Source: Nocardia abscessus NBRC 100374
GTDB lineage: Bacteria; Actinomycetota; Actinomycetes; Mycobacteriales; Mycobacteriaceae
DNA length: 64,000 nucleotides
Direction: 5' to 3'
Assembly: GCF_000308455.1 (NCBI RefSeq)
Contig: NZ_BAFP01000092.1
Span: forward strand, 97,668 to 161,667
Shown: one piece after another, positions 1-8,792 of the stretch
Layout: each line of letters opens with the position of its first letter
Numbering within the stretch: the stretch's first letter is position 1
Position numbers and translations under genes: made by a program
The notes under the pieces: model-generated
Told to the model about the DNA's origin: nothing
The model's input: the letters and a program-made list of their open reading frames with translations, nothing else
Databases searched by the model: none

Positions 1-109
1 CGCCGCCGTACGTCAGTGCAGCGGAACACGATCCGCGGCGGCCGCCGCAGCCGGTCAGCTCGTGACCGTGTGGGGCCGGGCGCAGCTGCTATCGAAGGGA
101 AACATCACT

Positions 110-1282
110 GTGAGTGCGATCGAAGTGCACGGCACTGTCGCTGCCGGGTTCGAGGAGGTGCGTGCCGAGTTCGCCGCTGTCGTCGGCGAGGAGGACGGGG
201 AATCGGGCGCGCAGCTGGCCGCTTTTGTGCGGGGCCGGAAAGTGGTGGATCTGTGGGCCGGGCAGCAGGTGTCGGGCACCACGCTGACCGGTCTTCATTC
301 GACGAGCAAGGGCGCCGCCGGTCTGGTGGTGGCGCTGCTGATCCAAGACGGCGCCCTCGACGTCGACCGGCCGGTCGCCCACTACTGGCCGCGGTTCGCC
401 GCTGCGGGCAAACAGCACATCACCGTGCGGGACGTTCTCGTGCACCGCTCCGGGATCATCGGGGTCGATGGCGGGTTCACCGTCGCCGAACTCGCTGATG
501 AGCAGGTCATCGCCGAACGGCTGGTGGGGCAGCGGCCTTTCTTCGAACCGGGTGCGGTGCACGGCTACGGCGGGTTCGTCACCTACGCCATTGTCGGTGA
601 GGTGGTGCGCGCGGTCACCGGCAGCACCATCCAGCAGCTGTTCGAGCAGCGCATCCGGGGTCCCTACGGCCTGGACGTCTACCTCGGGCTGCCCGCCGAA
701 CTCGATCACCGGTACCTGCCGATCCTGCCGTGGCGGGCAACCTCGGAGATGGATGCGGCCTTCGCCGCGAACTCGCCCAACCCGCACGGCGTCGCGGGCA
801 TCGCCTACAACCTGAACGCGCGCGGGTTCACCGCCGCCGATGTCATGGCACTGCCCAACGACACCACACTGCGTCGCCTCGGCCAAGGCTCGGCCGGCGG
901 CGTCGGCAGTGCGAACGGCGTGGCAGCAATGTACGCGGCGGCCACCACCGGGATCGACGGCCGCGACCCGCTGCTGTCGCTGGAAACCATCGCCACCATT
1001 TCCGCGATCCATTCCAGCGGTCCGGATCTGGTGCGCGGCGACCGCGCCCCCTACGCGCTGGGTTTCGAAGCCAAGAGCCTGCTGCATCCGTTCCTCGGCG
1101 CGCACGCATTCGGGCACACCGGCTCCGCGGGCTCGGACGGATTCGCCGACCCGCACAGCGGTCTGACCTACGGCTACACCCGACGCCGCGCCGCATTCGC
1201 GTTCAACGCCCCCGAGAACGCACGACTGGCCGCCGTCGTCCACCGCGCCGCGACCGCCACCGATTTCGCGGCCGCCGCCTGA
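110..1282 (+). CDS. Serine hydrolase, beta-lactamase / EstB-like family
   Basis: A 390-residue protein of the class C beta-lactamase/esterase fold. The catalytic serine and lysine are visible as STSK at residues 64-67, and a HTG near the C-terminus occupies the place of the KTG box. Family members are esterases, peptidases or beta-lactamase relatives, so the substrate cannot be told. I chose the GTG at 110 because a GAAGGGA ribosome binding site lies just upstream; an in-frame ATG at 62 has no such site. There is no signal peptide, so it is probably cytoplasmic. It is followed 44 bases later by a DoxX-like gene and then a carboxymuconolactone decarboxylase-like gene, probably one operon. Assignment to the fold is sure; function is not. 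Confidence 0.88.
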   Translation: MSAIEVHGTVAAGFEEVRAEFAAVVGEEDGESGAQLAAFVRGRKVVDLWAGQQVSGTTLTGLHSTSKGAAGLVVALLIQDGALDVDRPVAHYWPRFAAAGKQHITVRDVLVHRSGIIGVDGGFTVAELADEQVIAERLVGQRPFFEPGAVHGYGGFVTYAIVGEVVRAVTGSTIQQLFEQRIRGPYGLDVYLGLPAELDHRYLPILPWRATSEMDAAFAANSPNPHGVAGIAYNLNARGFTAADVMALPNDTTLRRLGQGSAGGVGSANGVAAMYAAATTGIDGRDPLLSLETIATISAIHSSGPDLVRGDRAPYALGFEAKSLLHPFLGAHAFGHTGSAGSDGFADPHSGLTYGYTRRRAAFAFNAPENARLAAVVHRAATATDFAAAA

Positions 1283-1326
1283 CCCCTGCCCCGACCAACC
1301 TCTTCATCTCCAGGAGCGACACGATC

Positions 1327-1773
1327 ATGTCCACTCGCACAACGTCGATAATCCGTTCCCGCGGCCTGAAACTCGCGCGCTGGGTTCCCGTGGCCGCCGT
1401 GCTGGCCGAGACCGCCGTCGGCGCGTACTGGGACCTCGCCCGGATCTCCTACGTCCGCGACTCGTTCGACCACCTCGGCTACCCCATGTACTTCGCGACC
1501 ATCCTCGGCGTCGCCAAGACCGCCGCGCTCGCCGCGATCCTCACCCCCGGCCACCCCCGAACGAAGGAGTGGGCCTACGCCGGACTGGTCTTCGTCTACG
1601 GCGGCGCCGCCACATCGCATCTGGCCGCCGGTGACGGTCCCGATAAATGGGCCATGCCGCTGTTCTTCGCCGCCGCCACCTTCGCCGCCCGCGCCTGGCT
1701 GCCGCAAGGAACATCCACCACTGCCACCTTGCGCGCACTCGGCGGCTCCCGACGCCGGCCCCGCTACGCCTGA
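1327..1773 (+). CDS. DoxX-like integral membrane protein
   Basis: A 148-residue protein with about four hydrophobic segments (around residues 17-33, 52-70, 80-98 and 105-122), resembling the DoxX-like family of small four-helix membrane proteins. Members are linked to redox or detoxification functions, but the biochemical role is mostly unknown. The ATG at 1327 follows a CAGGAG site. It lies between a serine hydrolase and a decarboxylase-like gene with short gaps (44 and 52 bases), suggesting co-transcription. The C-terminus is basic and should face the cytoplasm. Confidence 0.75.
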   Translation: MSTRTTSIIRSRGLKLARWVPVAAVLAETAVGAYWDLARISYVRDSFDHLGYPMYFATILGVAKTAALAAILTPGHPRTKEWAYAGLVFVYGGAATSHLAAGDGPDKWAMPLFFAAATFAARAWLPQGTSTTATLRALGGSRRRPRYA

Positions 1774-1825
1774 CCGACCGACCGATCACACCAACACAGA
1801 TTCACACCGAGAGATAAGGAAAACC

Positions 1826-2341
1826 ATGAACGCGCACAACACCACCCAGCAGCGCAGCGGTTCCCGTCTGCCCAACCCCCAGCAGCTCGTCCCCGCACTC
1901 GGCGAGGTCGGCGCGGCGCTGTTCAAGGCCACCGGCAACGGCGCGATCCCCCCGACCACGATCAGCCTGGTCCAACTGCGCGCCGGCCAGATCGTCGGCA
2001 GCGCCTACCTGGCCATCCTGCACGCGGGCAACCTGCGCACCGCCGGTGAATCCGAAGATCGCATCGCCGCGGTCGCGACCTGGCGCGACGCTCCGCACTT
2101 CACCGAGCCCGAACGGGCCGCACTCGCCCTGGTCGAGGCTGTTGTCCTGCAACCGGCATCGCACGGTGAACGGGTACCCGAGGAGCTCTACGCCCAGGTG
2201 GCCGAACACTACGACGACACCGCCCTGGCCACCCTGGCGATGGTCATCGGCCAGGTGAACTTCTTCGTTCCGCTGGCCCTCATCGGCAAACCGCTGCCCG
2301 GCCGCCCGCCGGCCGAACAGTGGACGCCTGTGATGGCCTGA
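1826..2341 (+). CDS. Carboxymuconolactone decarboxylase/AhpD-like protein without the cysteine pair
   Basis: A 171-residue all-helical protein of the carboxymuconolactone decarboxylase/AhpD superfamily. The order of family features is kept: the helix with the IVGSAYLAILHAG stretch (about residues 52-64), then a TWRDAPHFTEPERAALALVEA segment. Redox-active relatives carry a CxxC in the first of these segments. Here those positions are Ser and Leu, so a thiol peroxidase activity is unlikely. The ATG at 1826 follows a GATAAGGA site. It is the last gene of a probable three-gene operon and converges on an HxlR regulator gene that ends six bases beyond its stop. Confidence 0.8.
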   Translation: MNAHNTTQQRSGSRLPNPQQLVPALGEVGAALFKATGNGAIPPTTISLVQLRAGQIVGSAYLAILHAGNLRTAGESEDRIAAVATWRDAPHFTEPERAALALVEAVVLQPASHGERVPEELYAQVAEHYDDTALATLAMVIGQVNFFVPLALIGKPLPGRPPAEQWTPVMA

Positions 2342-2346
2342 GATGA

Positions 2347-2730
2347 TCACCCATGCTCTATTGATTTACCCGACGCTTCAGTCGATTCGCGGAAAGCAGC
2401 GATCGAGGCGCCGTTCGATCGAGCCCACGTCGTCAGGGCTTCGATCGGCTCCCGCAGCGTGTCCCCGAGCTCGGTCAAGCTGTACTCGACGCGTGGCGGC
2501 GCTTCCGTGTACACCCGCCGCTCTACGAGGCCGTGCTCTTGAAGTCGGCGCAACGTCTGGGTCAGCACCTTGCGCGAGACACCACCGATCAGTTCGACGA
2601 GCTCGCCGTGCCGCTGCGGACCTTCGCTCAACGCAAACAGTGTCACCACAGCCCATTTGCCGGCGATGATCTCGATGGCCGACCTGGCGGGGCAGTCGGC
2701 GAGGAAGACGGTTCCAGGGTGGAGACTCAT
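2347..2730 (-). CDS. HxlR-family winged-helix transcriptional regulator
   Basis: A 127-residue single-domain regulator. The winged helix spans about residues 18-105, with the family-typical GKWAVVTLFAL helix, the GGVSRKVLTQTLRRLQEHGLVER recognition region in two parts, and the wing YSLTELG. HxlR proteins bind DNA as dimers and often sense electrophiles or redox change; Cys13 near the N-terminus is the only cysteine and sits where some relatives sense. It is divergent from a DoxX-like gene at 2822. An inverted repeat directly upstream of its start may be its own operator. It converges on the hydrolase operon at 110-2341. Confidence 0.9.
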   Translation of the reverse strand: MSLHPGTVFLADCPARSAIEIIAGKWAVVTLFALSEGPQRHGELVELIGGVSRKVLTQTLRRLQEHGLVERRVYTEAPPRVEYSLTELGDTLREPIEALTTWARSNGASIAAFRESTEASGKSIEHG

Positions 2731-2739
2731 GGCCCGAAG

Positions 2740-2755
2740 GGTACCTTTTGGTACC
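2740..2755. promoter_or_regulatory. Inverted repeat GGTACC-TTTT-GGTACC, candidate HxlR operator
   Basis: Six-base perfect arms separated by TTTT lie 10 bases upstream of the HxlR start and 67 bases before the divergent DoxX-like gene. HxlR-type regulators commonly bind short dyads of this spacing near their own promoter. Binding by this protein is inferred from position only. Confidence 0.5.
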
Positions 2756-2821
2756 TAACGGCTCCCTAGCGTCGACGGCATGCAGTGCACCGCGCTGCCC
2801 GTCATCTAGTGGAGGCTCGCA

Positions 2822-3172
2822 ATGTTCATCACCTACGTCGTCGTCGCCGTGGTCATGTCGGTCGTGCTCGTGGTCTCGGCCGGTGCAAAGTTCACACGGC
2901 CACGACGGATGGTCGAGCAGATGTCGACTCTCGACTTGTCGTTCACCGTGCTGCCGTTCTTGGGCGTCGCTCAAATCGCCGGAGCGGGTGGGCTCATCAT
3001 CGGAGTTCGGTGGGCACCGTTGGGTGTCGCTGCTGCCATATGCATGACGCTCTACTTCATCGGCGCGGTTGCCGCGCACGTGCGCGTCGGCGACATCAAG
3101 GGCGCTCCCCCCGCCGCAGCCCTTGCGATCGTGTCCGCTGTTCTCATCGGATTGCGCGTCGGCGCCCTTTGA
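2822..3172 (+). CDS. DoxX-like membrane protein
   Basis: A 116-residue protein with four predicted hydrophobic segments (about residues 2-21, 42-60, 63-85 and 92-113), matching DoxX-like proteins in size and layout. The ATG at 2822 follows a GGAGG site. It is transcribed away from the HxlR gene, an arrangement often seen where an HxlR regulator controls a neighbouring redox or membrane gene. Its sequence differs clearly from the other DoxX-like gene at 1327, so the two are not recent duplicates. The biochemical role is unknown. Confidence 0.8.
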   Translation: MFITYVVVAVVMSVVLVVSAGAKFTRPRRMVEQMSTLDLSFTVLPFLGVAQIAGAGGLIIGVRWAPLGVAAAICMTLYFIGAVAAHVRVGDIKGAPPAAALAIVSAVLIGLRVGAL

Positions 3173-3381
3173 CCACCCGATGAGCCGCAGCCACCGTCCC
3201 CGAATCCTTCGACTGGCACATGGCCCGCGCACACCAGGGACCACCAGCACTTTCAGGAGGTTCGGTCACAGCGACTACCACCAAGGCTCACCCTGGCTGC
3301 TGTTCACACCACTGGTCGCCGCGGGACTGGTCGCCGCGGGACTGGTCGTCCGTGGCGCGATGTCGGTGCCGCGGACCGCTA

Positions 3382-4197
3382 TCACACAGCGCCTGACCCG
3401 CTGATCTGGGGCCGGACCGAGGTGGCGGTCTCGGCGGGGCCGGGCCCGGCGATGAGGCCGAGCTCCTGCGCCGCCCGCAGGGCCGCGATGCGGTCGTGCA
3501 CGCCGAGCTTGCGGTAGAGGTTCTCCGTGTGTTTGGTCGCGGTCGCCGGTGCGATACCGAGCCGGGTCCCGATGGCGCGGGCCGTCAAGCCCTCGCACAG
3601 CAGTCCGAGTACCGCCAGTTCACGCGGGGTAAGCCGGTAGTCGGTGGGATCACCGGGCCCGCGACGCGTGAACGCCGCCTTCTCGTGGGCCTCCACCGCA
3701 TCCAGCAGTGAGCGGGCGAGCGCGGCGTATTCGAGGTCCCGATCGCTGAACCCGTGGCCGCCGCGGCTCATGATCACACCGCGGATCTGCCCCGGCCCTG
3801 CGGCCAAGGGCAGCGCCAGCTGCCGGTCGATGCCGATGGCGTCCTTGCCCGCGCGATACGCCTCGCCCTTCCACCAGCGATCGTCGGCGACCTCGTCCAT
3901 GGTCAGCGGCGTCGTGTCCCGGGTACGGGCGTAGTGCCGGAGCAAGGGATGAGATCGCATGTGCGCGTGGATGAGTGCGTCCAGCGGTGCCTCGTGCAAC
4001 CAGTCCGGGGAGCCGGTGAGGGCGTGGCCGGTGCCTGCGTCCCAGTCGAGGTCGATCAGCACTGCGAGATCGCACGGCAGGTCGGCGGTCAGCCGCTCCA
4101 TCAGCAGCGGCCATACCCGCACCGGATTGCGTTCGGTGACGATCGCCAGGGCGAGGTCGTGAATTTTCTTGGCGCTCGAGTCGGGTACCGGCGTCAT
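3382..4197 (-). CDS. LuxR-family transcriptional regulator
   Basis: A 271-residue protein. Residues 188-245 form a LuxR/GerE helix-turn-helix (LTPRELAVLGLL, then ATKHTENLYRKLGV). The N-terminal 170 residues look like a GAF-like sensor fold with segments such as AVLIDLDWD and GVIMSRGGHGFSDRD. There is no phospho-acceptor receiver domain, so it is not a classical two-component regulator. It is divergent from a secreted-protein gene at 4390, with an inverted repeat between them. The C-terminal end overlaps nothing convincing. The ligand is unknown. Confidence 0.88.
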   Translation of the reverse strand: MTPVPDSSAKKIHDLALAIVTERNPVRVWPLLMERLTADLPCDLAVLIDLDWDAGTGHALTGSPDWLHEAPLDALIHAHMRSHPLLRHYARTRDTTPLTMDEVADDRWWKGEAYRAGKDAIGIDRQLALPLAAGPGQIRGVIMSRGGHGFSDRDLEYAALARSLLDAVEAHEKAAFTRRGPGDPTDYRLTPRELAVLGLLCEGLTARAIGTRLGIAPATATKHTENLYRKLGVHDRIAALRAAQELGLIAGPGPAETATSVRPQISGSGAV

Positions 4198-4250
4198 CCC
4201 AGTATTGTGCGGCAGCGCATTCCGCGGCCGGGGCCGAAATGACGAGCGCT

Positions 4251-4268
4251 ATACGAAGTTGTTCGTAT
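4251..4268. promoter_or_regulatory. Inverted repeat ATACGAA-GTTG-TTCGTAT
   Basis: Perfect seven-base arms with a four-base spacer lie 54 bases upstream of the LuxR-type gene and about 120 bases before the divergent secreted-protein gene. The dyad is the right size for a dimeric helix-turn-helix regulator. That the LuxR protein binds it is inferred from position. Confidence 0.5.
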
Positions 4269-4389
4269 GGTCCGCCTACCGGGCCGGATTTTACGGTCGT
4301 CTTGCACGAAACCATCTGGCCGTAAGCCGATTCCATCGAATCGAAGCTCGGCAGCAACGAGGTCGTGGAGACCGGAAGAGGGGAACGAC

Positions 4390-5034
4390 ATGCGACGCAC
4401 GACAACGATGGCCAGGCTGGTCCCGGCCTGGGCTGCGCTCGTCTCGACGGAGACGAGGACGGCACCGGCGCGGGTGAACGCCGAGGTGGTCGGGGACCGG
4501 GGACGTGCCGAAAGGAAGAGATCAAAGCGCAGCCGACGGCACACAACACGATGGGCCACCCTGGTCGTCGCCGCGACCGCAGCGCTCGGTCTGACAACGA
4601 CTCCCGCCCATGCCGGGGAGATCCCAGACTCCTGGTGGCCGAACACGGTGCGGTTCTGGGAGACCACCGGCTTCAGCAACGACGGCGTCGAACTCGGCCC
4701 CGGAGCCTACGACCTGCGCACCGTCACCAGGGATTGCGTGATCTTCTGCTGGCACGACTGGAACAACGTACCGTCCTCCCTGCACGTCGCGCCGCACACC
4801 TGGCTGACCGTGTGGGAGCACGAGGACGGGCAAGGCGCCTGCGTCAGCTTCTGGGGCGGTGAGCCCTTCGAGCCCGGCGGGAAAACACCGGGCCGCCCGT
4901 GGGACAACCTCGGCGACATCGCCGCCGGCCCCTCCTCGGGCAACTGGGCGAAACGAATCAGCTACGTGACGGTGACTGCGGTGTCCGGGTACCAGGAACG
5001 CCCGATGACGGCCTGCCCGGAGGCCGTCTGGTGA
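4390..5034 (+). CDS. Secreted protein, possible beta/gamma-crystallin-like fold
   Basis: A 214-residue protein whose hydrophobic stretch ATLVVAATAALGLTTTPAHA (about residues 56-75) ends in a signal-peptidase site, giving a mature part of about 140 residues. The mature part has Tyr/Gly/Trp-rich strands, a GPGAYDLRTV segment and a LTVWEHEDGQGACVSFWGG segment that resembles a beta/gamma-crystallin motif, and four cysteines. The ATG at 4390 has a good GAGGGGAA site, but it leaves an unusually long, basic 50-residue lead before the signal; an in-frame GTG at 4486 would shorten it. It is divergent from a LuxR regulator. Function is unknown. Confidence 0.7.
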   Translation: MRRTTTMARLVPAWAALVSTETRTAPARVNAEVVGDRGRAERKRSKRSRRHTTRWATLVVAATAALGLTTTPAHAGEIPDSWWPNTVRFWETTGFSNDGVELGPGAYDLRTVTRDCVIFCWHDWNNVPSSLHVAPHTWLTVWEHEDGQGACVSFWGGEPFEPGGKTPGRPWDNLGDIAAGPSSGNWAKRISYVTVTAVSGYQERPMTACPEAVW

Positions 5035-5222
5035 TCACGCGGCTCGATTCCCGACGGTAGCGGTGATCGACGACATGCCTGGTCGACCTCCACGTCGTCC
5101 GGCGCAGGCGGCTGCGGTGACGGTGCAGGTCCGCCCCCTACAAGTGGGGGCACCCAAGGTGGTAACCGGGGGTGAGGCGGGGGCGATGAGCCAGGTGGAG
5201 TTCGTCGAGAGCGGAGGCCGGC

Positions 5223-6555
5223 GTGGGTCGAGGTATGAGAAGCATTGTGGTGGCTGCCATTACGGTGGCCGCGTCGATGCTGGGGGGTCGGTGCACCGGT
5301 AATGGCGCAGGCCGGGCCGGACGAGCTGAGGCATTGCGCGGTCAGCAGTGGACGGGTACCGGAAACGGCGACGCCGGAGGAGGTCGGGCTCGATTCGGCG
5401 GCGTTGCGCCAGGCGGTGGCGCTCGCGGCGGATTCGACGCGCACGACGCTGCAGATCTTCCGGAACAATTGCCTGATCGCGACCGGCCCGAACAACGCAC
5501 GGGCCGCCGGTGTGCCGTGGAATCTATGGAGCAGTACCAAGAGTGTGGTTTCGATGGTGGCCGGGATCGCGGTGGACGAGCAGCGGCTGCGGCTCGACGA
5601 CCCGATCGGCGCCTATCTGCCGCCCGAGCTCGGTGATGCCGGACATCGCGCGATCACGGTGCGGAATCTGCTCATCGAATCCAGCGGCATGCAGGTGGCG
5701 GTGGCCTCCGAGGGCATCACCGGGCTGGCGCAGATCGATCCGAATGTGGTCGCGCAGGCGTTGGCGATGCCGATCGATCAACAGCAGGGCACCGAGTGGC
5801 GCTACAGTCAGCGCGCTGTCGATCTGCTCGTGTACGTCATCCAACGTGCGGTCGGCGAGGACTTCCAGGCGTACGCGCAGCGAAAGCTGTTCGATCCGTT
5901 GGGTATTCCGCCGACCGACTACTTCTGGGGGCGTGACCGCAGCGGAAACACCTACGGCTACGCGCATCTGCTGCTGCCACCGGACGATTTCGCCAAGCTC
6001 GGCCTCCTGCTCACCAACCGCGGCCAGTGGGGCGGTCATCGAATCATTTCGGCGGATTATCTCGCGCAGGCCGGCCGGCCCACCCCGACGAACCCGTGCT
6101 ACGGCTTCCTGTTCGTCGTGAACGGGCCGGACTGCGCCAACTACTTTCCTGGTCTGCCGCCGGATGCGCTGCAGATGTCGGGAATGATGCGCCAGGACAA
6201 CTTCGTCGTGCCGAGCCTTGGCTTGATGGTCAGTTGGACCGGCGTCACGGTTCCGGGGAGCGCGTTGAGCTTCCCACACGATGTCCTGCGTGCGGTCGGC
6301 GCCGCCTTCCGGGAACCCCGCATACCCGCCGCGGCACCCTATGAACAGCAATCGGATATCCAACTGTCCGATCCGATGATCTCGAACCCAGACGCGACCC
6401 TCGCCGCACTCGGTATCGGCCCGATGGCCTACCCGGGCTGCAACCCGCTGTCCTGCCTGGGCAAGCCCATGTCCGCACCGTTCGCGAATTGGCCACCGGG
6501 CTGCTTCGTCCTCGGCTGCGTCGGCCCACACCCGGCGACCCCTGGAATTCGATAG
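5223..6555 (+). pseudogene. Secreted serine hydrolase (beta-lactamase fold), frameshift in the signal peptide
   Basis: The body of the gene (about 5288-6555) encodes a beta-lactamase-fold hydrolase with SSTK as the catalytic S-x-x-K, a YSQ in the place of the second catalytic box, and an additional Cys-rich C-terminal tail. A GTG at 5223, preceded by GGAGG, starts a good signal peptide (MRSIVVAAITVAASMLG) in one frame, while the cleavage site APVMAQA and the rest of the protein lie in another. Removing one G from the six-G run at 5282-5287 joins them into a continuous secreted protein. Either the run is a sequencing error or slipped-strand variant, or the gene is disabled for export. A TTG at 5245 could start the shifted frame without a signal. 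Confidence 0.75.
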
Positions 6556-6620
6556 CGGCACAAAGTGCTCTACCTCATGTAGGGCCCATGACATGTCCGG
6601 GTGCCGGTGTGCGGCGCTGT

Positions 6621-8186
6621 CTATCGCGTCGGCGCGGCCGGGTCGGAAGACGCGGTTCGGCCGTCGCCGAACACCTCGTTGACCAGACGTTGCGTCGCCT
6701 GCTGGAACGGCACCGCCAGTGAGAGCGCGGCATCGTCCACGTAGTTCAGCGCGGCGGTCATGGTCTTGCTGCCGTCGGGGGTGCTGAACATCATCGCCGC
6801 GTGGCCCGCGGCGCCGCCGTTGTGCGTGATCACGGTGCCACCCAGGCCCGTGTCCTGTACGAAGACCCCCAGGCCGTAACCCATGTTCGGGATGGGCGTC
6901 GGGTGCGGGGTGCACATCTGGTCGAGCAGCTCCGCCGGCAGGAGCTTGCCGCTCATCAGCGCGGAGATGAATACGTGCAGGTCGCGGGTGGTCGAGATCA
7001 TGTCGCCGCCGCTGGAGATCCAGGAGGGGTTGTGGCGGGTGACATCGACCGTCTTCTGCTCGCCATCGTCCTCGTACCGGTAGTAGGCGTGCGCGTGTGG
7101 CTCGGCGATCTCGGTTTGGGTGGTCGGTGCCACGGTGCCCGACAGTCCGAGCGGTCCCAGGATCAGCCGCTGCATTTCCTCGGCGACCGAGCGGCCGGTG
7201 ACCTTCTCGATCAGCAGCCGGGCCAGCACGGAGTTGGTGTTGGAGTAGCTCCAGTCCGTGCCGGGCTCGAACCGCGCCGGCTTGGACAACGCCAGCTGCA
7301 CCAGCTCCTCCGGCCGGTAGCTGTGGAATCGGTTGTCCACCCACTGTTTGCCCGCAGTGGTGGCGGGGATGCCCGGCACCACAGTTCCGTCGGGGTAGTA
7401 CTCGCCGGTGAAGTTGAACACCCCGCTGGTGTGCTGCAACAGCATTCGCACTGTGATCCGCTCATCGAGCTCGAACTCGGGCAGGTAGTCGGCCACCGGG
7501 GCGTCCAGGGCGATCCTGCCCTCGGCCACCAGTTGCAGCACCAGGGTCGCGGTGAAGGTCTTGGTATTGCTGCCGATGCGGACGTGCCCGTCGATCGGCG
7601 GCTCCGCGGTCTCGCCCAGCTTGCTCACCCCGGCGCTGCCGACCCACTCACCTCGCTCATCGTGCACGCGCAACGTGATTCCGGTGGTACCGGAATCAAC
7701 GGTATCGTCGAGGGCCTGCTGCAGGCGCGGGAAATCCAGTGCGGAAACACCTTTCGGTTCCACCATGCTGTCCGCGGTGACCGCCCCGGGGGCGTCGAGA
7801 GCGACAGTGATCTTGCGGGCCATCGCGGTGGTGGCCGGGCTGGGAGCATCCTTTCCTGCCTGGCCGGCCGCGTCGATGGCGATCAGCACAGTGGTGCGGA
7901 AGTTGTCGGCCTCGACCGGATCCTGTGCGGTGAGCAGGGTCATCGCTGCGGTCAGGGCCGGCAGCACCTGGTCGGCGAGTTCGGCGACGGTCTTCCCGTT
8001 CAGTTCGATGTCGGCGGACTTCGCCGCGAGCACGTGCCCGACCGGACCGGTCGCCGATGTCAGGGCGATAGCGGCATTCGTGGCAGCCCGGTGGGGCGTG
8101 CCGGTGGCGGCCATCAGCGACACCGCACCGTATGCGGCAGTACGCAGGGTGTTCTTGTCCCGGTCGGTCAGGGTGAGGGTGGACAC
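6621..8186 (-). CDS. Serine hydrolase with N-terminal helical domain
   Basis: A 521-residue two-domain protein. Residues 1-132 are an all-helical domain (DRDKNTLRTAAYGAVSLM, then ADQVLPALTAAMTLL) that resembles stand-alone actinobacterial proteins of unknown function. Residues 150-510 form a beta-lactamase-fold hydrolase with SNTK (206-209), YSN (314-316) and a HNGG box near the C-terminus, so all three catalytic elements are present. There is no signal peptide. I chose the GTG at 8186 because the similarity to the helical family starts there and an AAGAGAC site precedes it; an open frame continues to 8396 without a good start. Substrate unknown. Confidence 0.85.
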   Translation of the reverse strand: MSTLTLTDRDKNTLRTAAYGAVSLMAATGTPHRAATNAAIALTSATGPVGHVLAAKSADIELNGKTVAELADQVLPALTAAMTLLTAQDPVEADNFRTTVLIAIDAAGQAGKDAPSPATTAMARKITVALDAPGAVTADSMVEPKGVSALDFPRLQQALDDTVDSGTTGITLRVHDERGEWVGSAGVSKLGETAEPPIDGHVRIGSNTKTFTATLVLQLVAEGRIALDAPVADYLPEFELDERITVRMLLQHTSGVFNFTGEYYPDGTVVPGIPATTAGKQWVDNRFHSYRPEELVQLALSKPARFEPGTDWSYSNTNSVLARLLIEKVTGRSVAEEMQRLILGPLGLSGTVAPTTQTEIAEPHAHAYYRYEDDGEQKTVDVTRHNPSWISSGGDMISTTRDLHVFISALMSGKLLPAELLDQMCTPHPTPIPNMGYGLGVFVQDTGLGGTVITHNGGAAGHAAMMFSTPDGSKTMTAALNYVDDAALSLAVPFQQATQRLVNEVFGDGRTASSDPAAPTR

Positions 8187-8453
8187 GATGGTGTCTCTTT
8201 CGAATCCGTAGTGAGGCAATCCGATCGAACGGACCGTTGTGCTGTTGACACCGAGACTGTCGCCGACCCGGCTGACATCGGCCTGACGTCGGCCTGACAC
8301 CCACTGACAGCGCTCGACCTGGTCGCACCAGGCAACCCTCGCCATCTCATTGCCGACCGAATCCACGAGCAGCCGTGAACCGACCCGCCTGCGCACTACT
8401 GGTCAGTCGTCACGAACATCACGTAATCGGCCATGACTCATTGCTCCGCGCCT

Positions 8454-8783
8454 TCATCGAGCATCACGGGTGGGCCCCAGCGGCGGGGCCGAGCTGGGGT
8501 CGCGCGGCGCCGGCGGTCCGAGCATGATCCGGTCCAGTTCGGCGCGCAGCTGGCCTACCGTGTGCTGTCCACCCGAGCCCGGGAGTTCGGTGACGATCCG
8601 CTGGGCCAGGGCGTGCACGCGCACGTCGGTGTTCTGCGAACACGACCGCATCAACGCGAACGCTCGCTCGTCGCCGATTCCGTACAGCAACATCACGATG
8701 CCTTTGGCCTGCTCGATCACCGCACGGGTGGCCTCGAACGCGAACCGTTCGACATCCTCCGGCGGCCTGGGCTCGGTATTCAC
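8454..8783 (-). CDS. ANTAR-domain RNA-binding regulator
   Basis: A protein of about 109 residues made almost entirely of an ANTAR domain (AVIEQAKGIVMLLYGIG followed by a helix ending in ALAQRIV). ANTAR proteins bind paired RNA hairpins and prevent transcription termination. There is no GAF or receiver domain attached, so it needs a partner or is constitutive. The likely start is the GTG at 8783; a TTG two codons earlier is also open. A stress-sigma-type promoter lies just upstream so the message may be leaderless. The neighbouring structured DNA at 8835-9190 is a possible place to look for its RNA target. Confidence 0.85.
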   Translation of the reverse strand: MNTEPRPPEDVERFAFEATRAVIEQAKGIVMLLYGIGDERAFALMRSCSQNTDVRVHALAQRIVTELPGSGGQHTVGQLRAELDRIMLGPPAPRDPSSAPPLGPTRDAR

Positions 8784-8792
8784 ACCCAACGC

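Noticed and set aside
3180..3404. Open frame of 74 codons with one hydrophobic stretch between the DoxX-like and LuxR genes
   Set aside because: No ribosome binding site, overlaps the LuxR 3' end by 23 bases, and its hydrophobic part comes from a short local DNA repeat.
5131..5186. C-run/G-run inverted repeat before the frameshifted hydrolase
   Set aside because: Arms are short and of low complexity, and it is not near a gene end.
5524..7344. Long minus-strand open frame across the frameshifted hydrolase and part of the next one
   Set aside because: Composition is an artefact of GC-rich codon use, and the real genes in this interval are clear.
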